A stretch of 64,000 bases of DNA from Chitinophagales bacterium (GTDB taxonomy: Bacteria; Bacteroidota; Bacteroidia; Chitinophagales; Chitinophagaceae): NCBI GenBank assembly GCA_020636575.1, contig JACJXP010000001.1, positions 496,001 through 560,000 on the forward strand, given 5' to 3'. How positions within the stretch are numbered: position 1 is the first letter of the stretch; every line of letters begins with the position of its first letter. The notes beneath the pieces are model-generated. The model made no database searches. It saw only the letters and a list, made by a program, of their open reading frames with translations, and had not been told where the DNA came from. Both the position numbers and the translations under genes were made by a program. Below are positions 1 through 8,602 of the stretch, in pieces.

Positions 1-726
1 TGTTTTAAAACCATTCTGTTTCCAGACTTCAAGAAACTCAGGCACCAGTATATCCTTATTCTTTTGCAGGTACTGCATCAGTTCAGTAGGTATAGCCGAA
101 TTAAATTGTTTATTGGCAAGCGGATGATAGTCCCTCGCCGATGGCAACATACCGATCTCATTTTCCGGCTGCACCATGATCACCGTTTGCTGCTGGCCAT
201 CCATCTGTTTTATATGTTGCATCAAGGCTTTAAAAGCTTTTGCATCTGCCTGCAGGTTATTATTACTGAAAGGGGTTAAAATTTCCTGGCTTACAGCTCT
301 TTCATCTTTTGCCCTTGGATATTTTTCCTGGTTCAGTTTTATCCATGCCGGTGCATGACTCGACATACTGTTTTTCCAGGAACCGAACCACAACAAAACC
401 AGTTTCAGCTCATGCTTTCTTGCTTCACCGATCAGTTTATCCAAAAGATGAAAATCATATTTGCCTTCCTCAGGTTCTATCAATTCCCAATACACAGGGG
501 CAAGCACTGTGTTTAGGTGCATGGCTTTTAGTTTGGGCCAAACCGGCTCCATATTTTCTACGCTGGTAAAAGTTGAGTTGCCCAGCTCTCCTCCCAGAAC
601 AATAAAGGGTCTGTCTTGCACAATAAGTTGTGTAGCCTCTCCCTGTTTTTGTAGATGAGGGATTGACTGTGCAGAGGCAGTTAGTTGACCGATTATTAAA
701 AATAAAACTGATAAACTTACTCGCAT
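1..726 (-). CDS. GH35-type glycoside hydrolase (beta-galactosidase-like), C-terminus missing
   Basis: The frame is open from an ATG at 726 to the window edge, giving 242 residues of a longer protein. Residues 1-19 (MRVSLSVLFLIIGQLTASA) form a signal peptide, so the enzyme is exported. The next part (residues 38-60, with the FIVLGGELGNSTF stretch) and the Asn-Glu pair in QPENEIG (N189-E190) match the start of a clan GH-A barrel with its acid/base Glu, as in GH35/GH42 beta-galactosidases; the DUF5597 subgroup is the closest I recall. The nucleophile would lie beyond the edge. It probably cleaves beta-galactosides from polysaccharides in the periplasm. Substrate and exact subfamily are inferred. 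Confidence 0.8.
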   Translation of the reverse strand, partial: MRVSLSVLFLIIGQLTASAQSIPHLQKQGEATQLIVQDRPFIVLGGELGNSTFTSVENMEPVWPKLKAMHLNTVLAPVYWELIEPEEGKYDFHLLDKLIGEARKHELKLVLLWFGSWKNSMSSHAPAWIKLNQEKYPRAKDERAVSQEILTPFSNNNLQADAKAFKALMQHIKQMDGQQQTVIMVQPENEIGMLPSARDYHPLANKQFNSAIPTELMQYLQKNKDILVPEFLEVWKQNGFKT

Positions 727-762
727 AAAAGATTAGTTTTTACTAAAAATGCTTCCTTAAAA

Positions 763-1683
763 TTAATCAACTACATAAGCACTACTTCCTTTCCGACCAG
801 TTCCGTATGTGAATTCAATACCAACCCCAAAGCTGACTTCATTAAAATCTCTTACCTTATAGTATTTTAAAAATGCATAATTCTTTCTATCGAACCGCTT
901 ATTAATCTCTACCTGATATTCTGAAATATCTTTATAAATAGAGGTTTTAGCATCTATATAAATCAAAGAACGACCTCTTATACCTTTCCCAAATCCAAGT
1001 GTAAAACCTGGAGAATTTGTATTTCTATTTTTCTCGGTATCCCTATAAACAATTCTATTCAATCCTGTTATAAATCTAATCTTATTAAAATTCAGATTTG
1101 TTTCTAATGATATAGTTGACAAATCAATTCTTTTATCATAATCAATGTTCTGGTATGTAGCATAAATATCAGCATTGAAATAACAGCCAACAAAAAGGTG
1201 ATACAACCCAAGTCTGGTATTTAATATTCTATTTTGATTTAAATCAGTCTGGTAATTTATACTTGTTTTTATAAGAGGGTCAAGAAAATAATCAGGAAAA
1301 GCAAAATTAAACTGCAATCCAACAGGGTTATTTATCATTCCATTCAGTAAGCTAACTCTGATACTTTTTGCATCAAACCAATCCACATAACATATTTCAG
1401 AATCTAAATAAATATCCAAAAAATCCTGGTCTCCAACGGATAACTCAGTTGGTGTAAAGCTGACGGCATGTATAATTAAAGTTCTTATGGAATCAGGAAC
1501 AACTATTTTAAAGTTTCCATTTTTATCAGTTACTACTCCCATATTTGTTCCCTTAAGTATTACTGATGCTCCGGGAACAGGAGTTTTTCCTTTCTTCCGT
1601 TTTATAGTACCATGATATTCTTTTGATTGACCATTAACAATACCGGCAATAAAAAGAAATATTATGAAAAAGTAATTTCTCAT
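763..1683 (-). CDS. Exported protein with carboxypeptidase-regulatory-like domain
   Basis: 306 residues starting at ATG 1683 with a signal peptide ending near VNGQ (residue 19). Residues about 22-100 form a CarboxypepD_reg-like beta-sandwich: the pattern PVPGASVILKGTNMGVVTDK followed by NGNFKI is the one found at the N-terminus of many Bacteroidota TonB receptors. The remaining 200 residues are rich in aromatic and basic beta-strands (YQTDLNQNRILNTRLGLYH, KNYAFLKYYKVRDFNEVSFG), suggesting a small outer-membrane barrel. There is no TonB-receptor plug. Function is unknown; it sits as a single gene between the glycoside hydrolase and the PLP enzyme. Confidence 0.7.
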   Translation of the reverse strand: MRNYFFIIFLFIAGIVNGQSKEYHGTIKRKKGKTPVPGASVILKGTNMGVVTDKNGNFKIVVPDSIRTLIIHAVSFTPTELSVGDQDFLDIYLDSEICYVDWFDAKSIRVSLLNGMINNPVGLQFNFAFPDYFLDPLIKTSINYQTDLNQNRILNTRLGLYHLFVGCYFNADIYATYQNIDYDKRIDLSTISLETNLNFNKIRFITGLNRIVYRDTEKNRNTNSPGFTLGFGKGIRGRSLIYIDAKTSIYKDISEYQVEINKRFDRKNYAFLKYYKVRDFNEVSFGVGIEFTYGTGRKGSSAYVVD

Positions 1684-1715
1684 AAAAACATCAATAGCAG
1701 AAATGATAAAAACTC

Positions 1716-2876
1716 TTAAATATTATTAAATGACTGTTTTATATCATTAATTAAATAATCCGCCTCCTCCAACCCGCAATACATACGGATATAACGATGC
1801 TCTTTATTTGACGGATCATAATCGGCTGGTCGTATGCCTGCACATTTGGGGATCACCAGGCTTTCATGCCCACCCCAGCTTACTGCCATCATAATATGTT
1901 GTAATGATTCGCAAAACCGTACAATGGAGTCCCGGTCGGGATCTTTCAAAACAAAAGTAAAAAGGCCACAGGCGCCTTTCATTTGCTGCTTAGCCAGTGC
2001 ATATTGCGGAAAACTTTCATCAAGAGGAAAAAGAATCGATTCCACTTTGGGATGCTGTTTCATAAAAGCAACCACTTTGGCAGTGGTTTGGGTAATACGT
2101 TCAATCCTTGCCGGTAAGGTTCTCAACCCCCTTATCAGCAACCAGGCATTAAAAGGCTGTATACCGCTGCCGATATTCAGGTACTCACTGTCAAATATCT
2201 TTTTCATCATGGCATGGCTGCCGCATAAAACACCTCCCAGTGTATCGCTATGTCCACCGATATACTTGGTGGCTGTCTGCATCACCATATCAATACCCAT
2301 CTCTACAGGTTTTTGATATAGGGGGCTGCAATAACTGTTATCAATAAGTGTAGTGATACCTTTTTCTTTTGCAAACGCTGCAACTGCTTCTATAGGCTGC
2401 AGGGCAAAGTCCCAGCTATTGGGTGACTCCAGGTAGTAAAAACTGGTGTTGGGTTTTGTCGCTGCTTTCCAGTTCTCGATCGTAGTGCCGTCAATATAAG
2501 TAACCGTTACATTGAACCGGGGCAATATCACATCAAACATTCGCTGTACCCATGTATAGGGGGCTTTTACAGAAACAATATGGTCACCGGATCTTATATT
2601 GGCAAATATGGCTGCAAAAATGGCGGCTGCTCCGTTATTAAATACAAGACAATCCTCGGTGCCATCCAGGGCCGCCAGTTTTTTCCGGAGTATATCAACA
2701 GTAGGGTTCAGTCCCCGGCTATAGAGATAACCTCCCATCTCATCTTCAAAAGCTTTGCCTAATGCTGCAACTGTTTTAAAGGAAAAATTACTGGTCTGCA
2801 TAATGGGCGGCGCCACTGCATTAAAATAATGCTCACGGTCTTCGCCAAGCTCATTCAGTATATAAGAAAGATCCAT
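1716..2876 (-). CDS. PLP-dependent trans-sulfuration enzyme (cystathionine gamma-synthase / methionine gamma-lyase family)
   Basis: 386 residues, full length for the Cys/Met metabolism PLP family. Visible hallmarks are the YSRGLNPT segment (residues 52-59, Tyr/Arg contacting PLP phosphate from the neighbouring subunit), LIDNSYCSP (residues 177-185, Asp binding the pyridine nitrogen) and TATKYIGGHSD with K204 as the Schiff-base lysine. The family makes or breaks cystathionine, homocysteine or methionine; sequence alone does not decide which. The gene begins 3 bases after the upstream permease stop, so the two form an operon and the permease probably imports the enzyme's amino-acid substrate. 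Confidence 0.85.
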   Translation of the reverse strand: MDLSYILNELGEDREHYFNAVAPPIMQTSNFSFKTVAALGKAFEDEMGGYLYSRGLNPTVDILRKKLAALDGTEDCLVFNNGAAAIFAAIFANIRSGDHIVSVKAPYTWVQRMFDVILPRFNVTVTYIDGTTIENWKAATKPNTSFYYLESPNSWDFALQPIEAVAAFAKEKGITTLIDNSYCSPLYQKPVEMGIDMVMQTATKYIGGHSDTLGGVLCGSHAMMKKIFDSEYLNIGSGIQPFNAWLLIRGLRTLPARIERITQTTAKVVAFMKQHPKVESILFPLDESFPQYALAKQQMKGACGLFTFVLKDPDRDSIVRFCESLQHIMMAVSWGGHESLVIPKCAGIRPADYDPSNKEHRYIRMYCGLEEADYLINDIKQSFNNI

Positions 2877-2879
2877 TGA

Positions 2880-4211
2880 TCAGTTATTTATAACAGGTTT
2901 TCGTTTGATGATAAAATAAATAATAATTAATCCGGCCAGCACACTAATTGCCGTTAAGGCAAGTTTTGGTTCATTCACAGCAATCATCGTTCCCACAAAA
3001 GTATAGGCCAGTATAAAAAATAAGGGAAGAATGGGATACAATTTCATAGAATAGATTCCGGTGCCATTCAGGTGTTTTGTCCTTTTTCGCAAAATAAAGA
3101 TGGTAGCGGCTGAGGTAGCCATCCCGATCGAGTCCAGGAAAATGGTAAAGCTCAATATGCGTTCAAACTTATCTGCAAAAAACAAAACGATCACACAAAT
3201 GGCAGCAAATACAGTAAGGCTTACGGTCAATACATCTTTCCTTTCTTCTTTCTTTTGAAAAACTTTGGGAAGTATACCGTCCGTACTCATAGCATACATT
3301 ACCCTTGGGTTACTCAGCAATAAAACATTTACATAAGCCAGCACTGCAAGAAAAAGCAAAATGGAGGAAGCATATTTTCCTGCTGTTCCAAACATTTTTT
3401 CTGCTACTACTGAAGCAATACCGGTGGTTTCTTTGAGGTTATTAAAGCCAATAATCGTTACATAGGAATAGCTGACCAGTAAATACAAACCGATAATAAC
3501 AATGATGCCGATAATGATCCCTCTTGGAATATTTTTTTGTGGATTTTCCACTTCTTCACCAAAATTGATCGTTTGCTGATAGCCGCCATAGGTAAAAGAA
3601 GTAGCTTTTAAAGCCACTCCAAATGAGAGTAATAACGCTGCTGCAGATGTTTTGCTTTCATCAATAACTACAGGCGCAGTATCATGAAGAGCAGGGAAAA
3701 ATAAAGCTGCAATAATAACCAGCAACATGCCGATCTTAATGATCATCAAAACATTTTGTGTTTGTGAACTCATTCGCAAGCCAAGCAGGTTGACACCATA
3801 AAACAAGATGATGGCTGCCATGGCTACAAACGGCTTTGCCTGTTCCACCACACCTGCATTAAATAATAATGGTGTGATATATTCACTGCCTATTAAAGCA
3901 ACTCCTGACAGGGAAGCAGCGTTTGAAATTAATATGACAGCGTTGATACCAAAAGCAAGGGAAGGATGATAGGCGTAAGAAAATATTTTATAATACCCTC
4001 CTGTAACCGGGTAACGGCTTCCTATTTCAGCATACGTCAGCGCTCCGCAGAGAGCCACCAGTCCTGCCACTATCCAGGCCAGAAAAAAAATGGTGGGTGT
4101 AGCAGCGGCGGCTGCCGCATCTTTTGATGTTCGGAAAATACCGGTACCGATCACCAATCCTATAACGATCATGGTGATGGAAAAGAGACCTAGTTTGTTT
4201 TTGCCCGTCAT
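2880..4211 (-). CDS. APC-superfamily amino-acid permease
   Basis: 443 residues with about 12 hydrophobic helices. The first carries VIGLVIGTGIFRT, the unwound substrate-binding helix of the APC superfamily (amino acid/polyamine/organocation antiporters, inner membrane). I chose ATG 4211 (MTGKNKLGLF) over a TTG five codons upstream because the conserved fold starts directly after it and the upstream bases overlap a divergent promoter. It is co-transcribed with the PLP enzyme. A serine/threonine or methionine-type substrate fits the context, but substrate is inference. Confidence 0.85.
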   Translation of the reverse strand: MTGKNKLGLFSITMIVIGLVIGTGIFRTSKDAAAAAATPTIFFLAWIVAGLVALCGALTYAEIGSRYPVTGGYYKIFSYAYHPSLAFGINAVILISNAASLSGVALIGSEYITPLLFNAGVVEQAKPFVAMAAIILFYGVNLLGLRMSSQTQNVLMIIKIGMLLVIIAALFFPALHDTAPVVIDESKTSAAALLLSFGVALKATSFTYGGYQQTINFGEEVENPQKNIPRGIIIGIIVIIGLYLLVSYSYVTIIGFNNLKETTGIASVVAEKMFGTAGKYASSILLFLAVLAYVNVLLLSNPRVMYAMSTDGILPKVFQKKEERKDVLTVSLTVFAAICVIVLFFADKFERILSFTIFLDSIGMATSAATIFILRKRTKHLNGTGIYSMKLYPILPLFFILAYTFVGTMIAVNEPKLALTAISVLAGLIIIYFIIKRKPVINN

Positions 4212-4213
4212 GG

Positions 4214-4245
4214 TTTGAAGATACAAATAAAACGTTCTAACTTTA
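4214..4245 (+). promoter_or_regulatory. Putative Bacteroidota promoter of the TonB receptor gene
   Basis: TTTG at 4214-4217, a 20-base spacer and TAACTTTA at 4238-4245 match the Bacteroidota primary-sigma pattern TTTG-N19..21-TAnnTTTG except for the last base. It lies 23 bases before ATG 4269. The -33 box touches the start of the divergent permease gene. Confidence 0.5.
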
Positions 4246-4268
4246 TTGCATCCTATTTCACTGATACT

Positions 4269-6338
4269 ATGAAAAAAACCTTACTGCTTACCCTTGGAAT
4301 AATCATCCATTTATATAGTATTTCTCAGCAAAATGCTGACAGCTCTGTCACACTCAACGAAGTAACCATCCGGGCTTTTGAACAGAATAGAAAAGAACGT
4401 TTAACAGCAGCAGCCGTTAAGATCATTGATCTCCGTAACGGGGATCGATACAACAAATCTTCCATGGTGAATGGCTTCAATACGGTTGCAGGCGTCAGGA
4501 TGGAAGAAAGATCGCCGGGCAGCTATCGTATCAATATCCGGGGTAGTTCTTTGCGTTCACCCTTTGGCGTTAGAAACATAAAGGTATATTGGAATGGCAT
4601 TCCTATTACAGATCCGGGAGGTAATACCTATTTCAACCAGTTTGCCTGGAATAATTTTTCACACATGGAGATCTATAAAGGTCCGGCAGGCAGTATGTAT
4701 GGCGGAGGTACCGGCGGGTTGATCCTGCTGGAAAACTTTGATGACTGGCGACCAGCCCTCAATGTAGAATATGTTACCGGCAGCTACAATTTGCAGAATA
4801 TGTTTGGTTCTATTCGTTTCGGAAAAGATGAGAATCAAAGCCAGTTGTCATATGCACATAATCAAAATAATGGCTACCGGGCACAAAGCGCCATGAGGCG
4901 TGACAATTTCAGCTGGATGTCAAAACTAAAAGTTTCTGAAAGGCAGGAAGTGCTTACATCTGTTTTATTTACCGACCTGTTTTATGAAACCCCCGGCGCA
5001 TTAACATTAAGTGAATACCTGGCTGATCCCAAAGCCGCCCGGCCTGCAACCGGCCCTAATCCGTCATCTGAAGATGCAAAAGCAGCAATTTATCAGAAGA
5101 ACTTCATGGCAGGTTTTACACATTCCTACAAGATCACCGAAGACCTCATCAACCATACTACTTTTTATGGCGCTTATTCAAATATTAAAAATCCATCTAT
5201 CCGCAATTTTGAAAGAAGAACAGAACCCGGCTTTGGTGGAAGAACAGTATTTGTTTGGGGTAAAGAAAAAGAAATGTTATCCTGGAAATTGACCGGCGGA
5301 GCTGAATTTCAGCATGGTCTGTTCAATACACAGGTCTTCAGTAATGTTTCCGGTAATCCGGACACTTTACAAACCAATGATGATATTATTTATACCTCAA
5401 ACAGTTATTTTGTCCAGGCAGATGTACTGTGGAAGAATAACTGGATACTGAACGGAGGAATAAGCCTGAACAGGACCCATGTAAAATTCACCAGGCTAAG
5501 CGAATCACCGGCCCAAACCCAAAGCCGTTCTTACCAGAATGAACTGGCTCCGCGGATCTCAGCTAAAAAGCTATTTGATAACTGGACTGTAAAAGCTACC
5601 ATAGCCCGGGGTTATTCACCTCCCACTATTTCTGAATTGCTTCCTTCTACCGGTGTTATCAGTACCGACCTGGAGGCTGAGTATGGATGGAACTCTGAAC
5701 TGGCAATTGCTTATTCCCGTCAGATCAGGAGGACCCGTATACAGGCAGAGGTCACCGGCTTTTATTTCAAACTCAATAATGCCCTCGTACAGCGAAGAGA
5801 TGCTACCGGGGCCGACTTTTTCGTTAATGCCGGCAGCGCCGATCAAAGCGGATTGGAAATAGAAACAGACATTATTCACAAAGCAGCTTTTAATAGTTTC
5901 CTGGATCATCTTTTCTTTCAGGCAAACATCACATTGAATCATTTTCGCTACAGTAGTTTCGTTAAGAATAACAATGACTATTCAGGCAATACAGTTCCAT
6001 CTGTTCCGGCAGCTGCCGTATCTGTTTTGGGGGATATTTATTTCCGCGGCGGTATCTATTTCAATTCAACCCTATATATAGCTTCTAAAATTTTCCTGAA
6101 CGACGATAATTCTGCTTCTGCAGATCCATACCAATTATTAGGCTGCAGGTTGGGTTGGGAAAAGAAATTTATACGCCACCGGCTTAATATTTATTTTGGT
6201 GTCGACAATATTCTGGATGAAAACTATAGCCTGGGAAATGATATAAATGGGTTTGGCGGCCGTTACTATAATGCGGCTCCACGCCGTAATTATTATGCAG
6301 GAATTTCCTGGCAGCTCAGCAAGGCAAATGCGAATTAA
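4269..6338 (+). CDS. TonB-dependent outer-membrane receptor
   Basis: 689 residues from ATG 4269; the in-frame TTG at 4215 would put 18 extra residues before an obvious signal peptide (MKKTLLLTLGIIIHLYSIS), so the later start is preferred. The TonB-box-like VTLNEVTIRAF is followed by a plug domain (about residues 40-150, INIRGSSLRSPFGVRNIKVY and GPAGSMYGGGTGG) and a 22-strand-type barrel ending in an aromatic strand (NYYAGISWQL). There is no N-terminal carboxypeptidase-like domain and no SusD partner, so it resembles siderophore/metal-chelate receptors more than SusC. Ligand unknown. Its 3' end overlaps the convergent pirin gene by 23 bases. Confidence 0.85.
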   Translation: MKKTLLLTLGIIIHLYSISQQNADSSVTLNEVTIRAFEQNRKERLTAAAVKIIDLRNGDRYNKSSMVNGFNTVAGVRMEERSPGSYRINIRGSSLRSPFGVRNIKVYWNGIPITDPGGNTYFNQFAWNNFSHMEIYKGPAGSMYGGGTGGLILLENFDDWRPALNVEYVTGSYNLQNMFGSIRFGKDENQSQLSYAHNQNNGYRAQSAMRRDNFSWMSKLKVSERQEVLTSVLFTDLFYETPGALTLSEYLADPKAARPATGPNPSSEDAKAAIYQKNFMAGFTHSYKITEDLINHTTFYGAYSNIKNPSIRNFERRTEPGFGGRTVFVWGKEKEMLSWKLTGGAEFQHGLFNTQVFSNVSGNPDTLQTNDDIIYTSNSYFVQADVLWKNNWILNGGISLNRTHVKFTRLSESPAQTQSRSYQNELAPRISAKKLFDNWTVKATIARGYSPPTISELLPSTGVISTDLEAEYGWNSELAIAYSRQIRRTRIQAEVTGFYFKLNNALVQRRDATGADFFVNAGSADQSGLEIETDIIHKAAFNSFLDHLFFQANITLNHFRYSSFVKNNNDYSGNTVPSVPAAAVSVLGDIYFRGGIYFNSTLYIASKIFLNDDNSASADPYQLLGCRLGWEKKFIRHRLNIYFGVDNILDENYSLGNDINGFGGRYYNAAPRRNYYAGISWQLSKANAN

Positions 6339-7020
6339 GTGGCAAACTGATCAGTATTAAAATAGCTCCATTACTCAGGGCTTCAATATCTGTTTCTTTT
6401 TGTGCATATAATGCCAGCCCATCCCGTGGATGCAATAATCTGCCAGACACTTCAAACGCACCCTCCACTACAAATACAAAGTTCTGCCGATCATAATCAG
6501 GAGTTTTGAATATAGCTTCACCCCTGCCCTTAAACTTCCCTATATAAAGATCAGCTCCTTCAGACAAAGCTGTCAGTTGGTTAAGCGAGTCATTGATGTT
6601 TGGAAATGTGATCAATGCTGCTGTTGATTCTTTTTGCTCATTCTTTTTGATCCAAACCTGCAATAAATTGACCCATTGGTCGCTGAAAGGATTAGAAACG
6701 GTGAAGATATCTCCCCGCTTCAATGATAGTACCCCTACCTGCCCCGCAACTGCCAGGGTCTCATTTCCTGACCTGATAGAAAATTTTACAGCACCTGAAA
6801 CTGGCAATATATATACGGTATACTCATTCTCCACCTGCATACTATATGACCTGCCACCTTCCAGTATATCATCATTGAGAACATGAATATCACCAACTGG
6901 TTGCTTATGCTCATGCTGATAAGCTCCGAAATTGAAAGTATTCCGGCTTTCAAACCACTCAGTTTTGTTTACCCCCCGCTCATCAGCCAAAAACATCTTA
7001 GCTACTTCTTGCTTTGTCAT
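6316..7020 (-). CDS. Pirin-like bicupin protein
   Basis: 234 residues. The opening ADERGVNKTEWFESRNTFNFG is the pirin signature (usually RG-x-WLxSxHTFSFG), followed by VLNDDILEGGRSY in place of the usual INDDRVxPGxGF. Two cupin halves can be traced (about residues 30-115 and 135-230). The normal metal-binding HPHRxMEI stretch is replaced by SMQVENEYTVYIL, so the histidine cluster looks lost and quercetinase activity is doubtful. It overlaps the upstream gene by 4 bases (ATGA), indicating translational coupling. Confidence 0.65.
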   Translation of the reverse strand: MTKQEVAKMFLADERGVNKTEWFESRNTFNFGAYQHEHKQPVGDIHVLNDDILEGGRSYSMQVENEYTVYILPVSGAVKFSIRSGNETLAVAGQVGVLSLKRGDIFTVSNPFSDQWVNLLQVWIKKNEQKESTAALITFPNINDSLNQLTALSEGADLYIGKFKGRGEAIFKTPDYDRQNFVFVVEGAFEVSGRLLHPRDGLALYAQKETDIEALSNGAILILISLPLNSHLPC

Positions 7021-7529
7021 ACTTCTTCTTTTAAAGAATAAATACTAAAAAATGGTTTTAATTCAACCAGATGTGTCAATCTATTCTCTTCATCTGCTTT
7101 TTCATGGCTCCGGGTAATAAGCATGTAATTCCCGATCGTTTCAATCCACTCCACTGGCTCACTAAAAAAATTTATGGCCACCTGATGATGGGATATATCC
7201 TGGATATCAGAATTAATGATCTCAAACCTGTATTTTTCAAAATGCAGAAAGTGTTTACCCAGGTTATCCAGCACATCAGGAACAATACCTTTCAATTGCT
7301 GTATATATCCAGTTATCGAAGGGCTTACCAAAAAATGTAACCGTTCTGCCGCAGGAACATGGTGAAGTATTTCAGCAATAGTTCTAAATTTTTTATCCTG
7401 GTTATATAGCTGGGCCTGCATCCGGAACTCTTTATAACTACTTTCAAAAACATACTTCTCCCACTGCTTCTCAGATGCATTATCAATGATCTTTCTATAA
7501 CAAAACTGTATAATTCTTCCTTTTTTCAT
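7017..7529 (-). CDS. Uncharacterised soluble protein coupled to the pirin-like gene
   Basis: 170 residues, no signal peptide and no membrane segment. I do not recognise a family. The protein is rich in aromatic, His and acidic residues (LGKHFLHFEKYRFEI, DIQDISHHQVAINFF) and looks globular alpha/beta. Its stop overlaps the start codon of the pirin-like gene (ATGA), so the two are translated together and probably act together. Confidence 0.6.
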   Translation of the reverse strand: MKKGRIIQFCYRKIIDNASEKQWEKYVFESSYKEFRMQAQLYNQDKKFRTIAEILHHVPAAERLHFLVSPSITGYIQQLKGIVPDVLDNLGKHFLHFEKYRFEIINSDIQDISHHQVAINFFSEPVEWIETIGNYMLITRSHEKADEENRLTHLVELKPFFSIYSLKEEV

Positions 7530-7593
7530 TTTACAAAATAATAAAGCGTTAATAGCATTAACGCCTTATTATATCTATGAACATTGATTTTTA

Positions 7594-8331
7594 TCAGGCT
7601 GCAACGTTGATCGTATGCGTAAGAACATAACCACCAGACAGACTTCCGACCACTGAAGCTTGTTCAACCAATGCTGTATCATCACTGAAAATGTTATCAC
7701 TTGTGGCATAAGTATAACCAGACATTCCTTTCGTATAACCATAAGCCTGACCTGCTGTACTGTTCACCGCAACAACAGCGCTACCCGATCCTTCAGGAAA
7801 TGATATCTGTGTTATTTTAAGTGAATTTCCGGCTGCGTTAAAAATGTGAACATGAATATGCGTAGCCCTGCCGTTATACCAGCCAGGAAAAATCGTAGTA
7901 AAATTTACAAGTCCGTTGGCATCGGTAGTTTGCCTGCCTCTTAAAAAATGAAGGTTGGTATACCCGGTTCCATATTCAGAATAGTTTCCGTCCTTATCGC
8001 AATGCCACACATCTACTATAGCTCCGGCCAATGCTGAACAATTATTATTTGTATTCTTAACGGTAATATTCATCGTCATTGCAATACCTGTTCTATCGTC
8101 ACGAATATCTGAGCGAACATAGGAAGAAGGGCTATGAGTTGGATATGGACCTTCAGTTTCTGTAGGAGCAACTGCGCAACTTCCCGATCCGCTACCGCCT
8201 GAACCGGTATTACCGCTACCCGTTGAGCCACTATTACTTTCAACATCCTTCTTACAGGCTTCAATTAAAACAGGCACCGAAACGGCACCGATGAAGAAAT
8301 TTTTCAGGAATTTTTTTCTTGACTGTTCCAT
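7594..8331 (-). CDS. Intradiol ring-cleavage dioxygenase-like lipoprotein
   Basis: 245 residues. The N-terminus (SRKKFLKNFFIGAVSVPVLIEACKK) is a lipoprotein signal with lipobox IEAC and a KK pair where a Tat signal would have RR. A Gly/Ser linker (residues about 32-50) leads into a dioxygenase_C fold: EGPYP, VDVWHCDKDGNYSEY with a ligand Tyr, and GWYNGRATHIHVHI with the second Tyr and the two His that hold non-haem Fe(III) in protocatechuate 3,4-dioxygenase. All four iron ligands appear present. Exported intradiol dioxygenases of this type are common in Bacteroidota; the catecholic substrate is unknown. It is probably anchored to a membrane. Confidence 0.85.
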   Translation of the reverse strand: MEQSRKKFLKNFFIGAVSVPVLIEACKKDVESNSGSTGSGNTGSGGSGSGSCAVAPTETEGPYPTHSPSSYVRSDIRDDRTGIAMTMNITVKNTNNNCSALAGAIVDVWHCDKDGNYSEYGTGYTNLHFLRGRQTTDANGLVNFTTIFPGWYNGRATHIHVHIFNAAGNSLKITQISFPEGSGSAVVAVNSTAGQAYGYTKGMSGYTYATSDNIFSDDTALVEQASVVGSLSGGYVLTHTINVAA

Positions 8332-8420
8332 GAGTGTTGATTTTTATTGATTAAAGTTTCAATTCTTTTACTGGGCTGCCAATTGTAATAGATGACCCGG
8401 TAAATTGTACCGACTAAAGA

Positions 8421-8499
8421 TTTGTTAACAAAGGCCCTGTAAACACAGGGCCTTATTACACCAGGTTGCCCGGCAACAATCTGGATCACCTTTGTGATC
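8421..8499. repeat. Cluster of inverted repeats between the barrel and dioxygenase genes
   Basis: Within 79 bases there are four perfect dyads: TTTGTTAACAAA (8421-8432); a 10-bp stem AAGGCCCTGT / ACAGGGCCTT with a 4-base loop (8431-8454); GTTGCC-C-GGCAAC (8465-8477), framed by CCAG and CTGG; and GATCAC-CTTT-GTGATC (8484-8499). The 8431-8454 hairpin would be a good terminator for the minus-strand gene ending at 8603, but no run of U follows it. The rest may be operators or a structured leader of the dioxygenase mRNA. Confidence 0.6.
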
Positions 8500-8602
8500 A
8501 CAGTCTTCATTTAAACCCATGTCGCCAATAATCTGACTGAAACAGTTGCATGAAGTATAAATTGTATCGTTTAAAACTGCTTTTGTACCGATGAATCATC
8601 TT

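Noticed and set aside
4212..4268. SAM or methionine riboswitch for the permease/trans-sulfuration operon
   Set aside because: Only 57 bases separate the divergent genes and no SAM aptamer motif is present.
7594..8331. Tat signal peptide on the dioxygenase
   Set aside because: The twin arginine is absent (SRKKF), and a lipobox ending in Cys is present instead.
8304..8510. 68-residue minus-strand ORF before the dioxygenase gene
   Set aside because: It spans the inverted-repeat cluster and runs into the dioxygenase start; its sequence has no family features and looks like translated leader.
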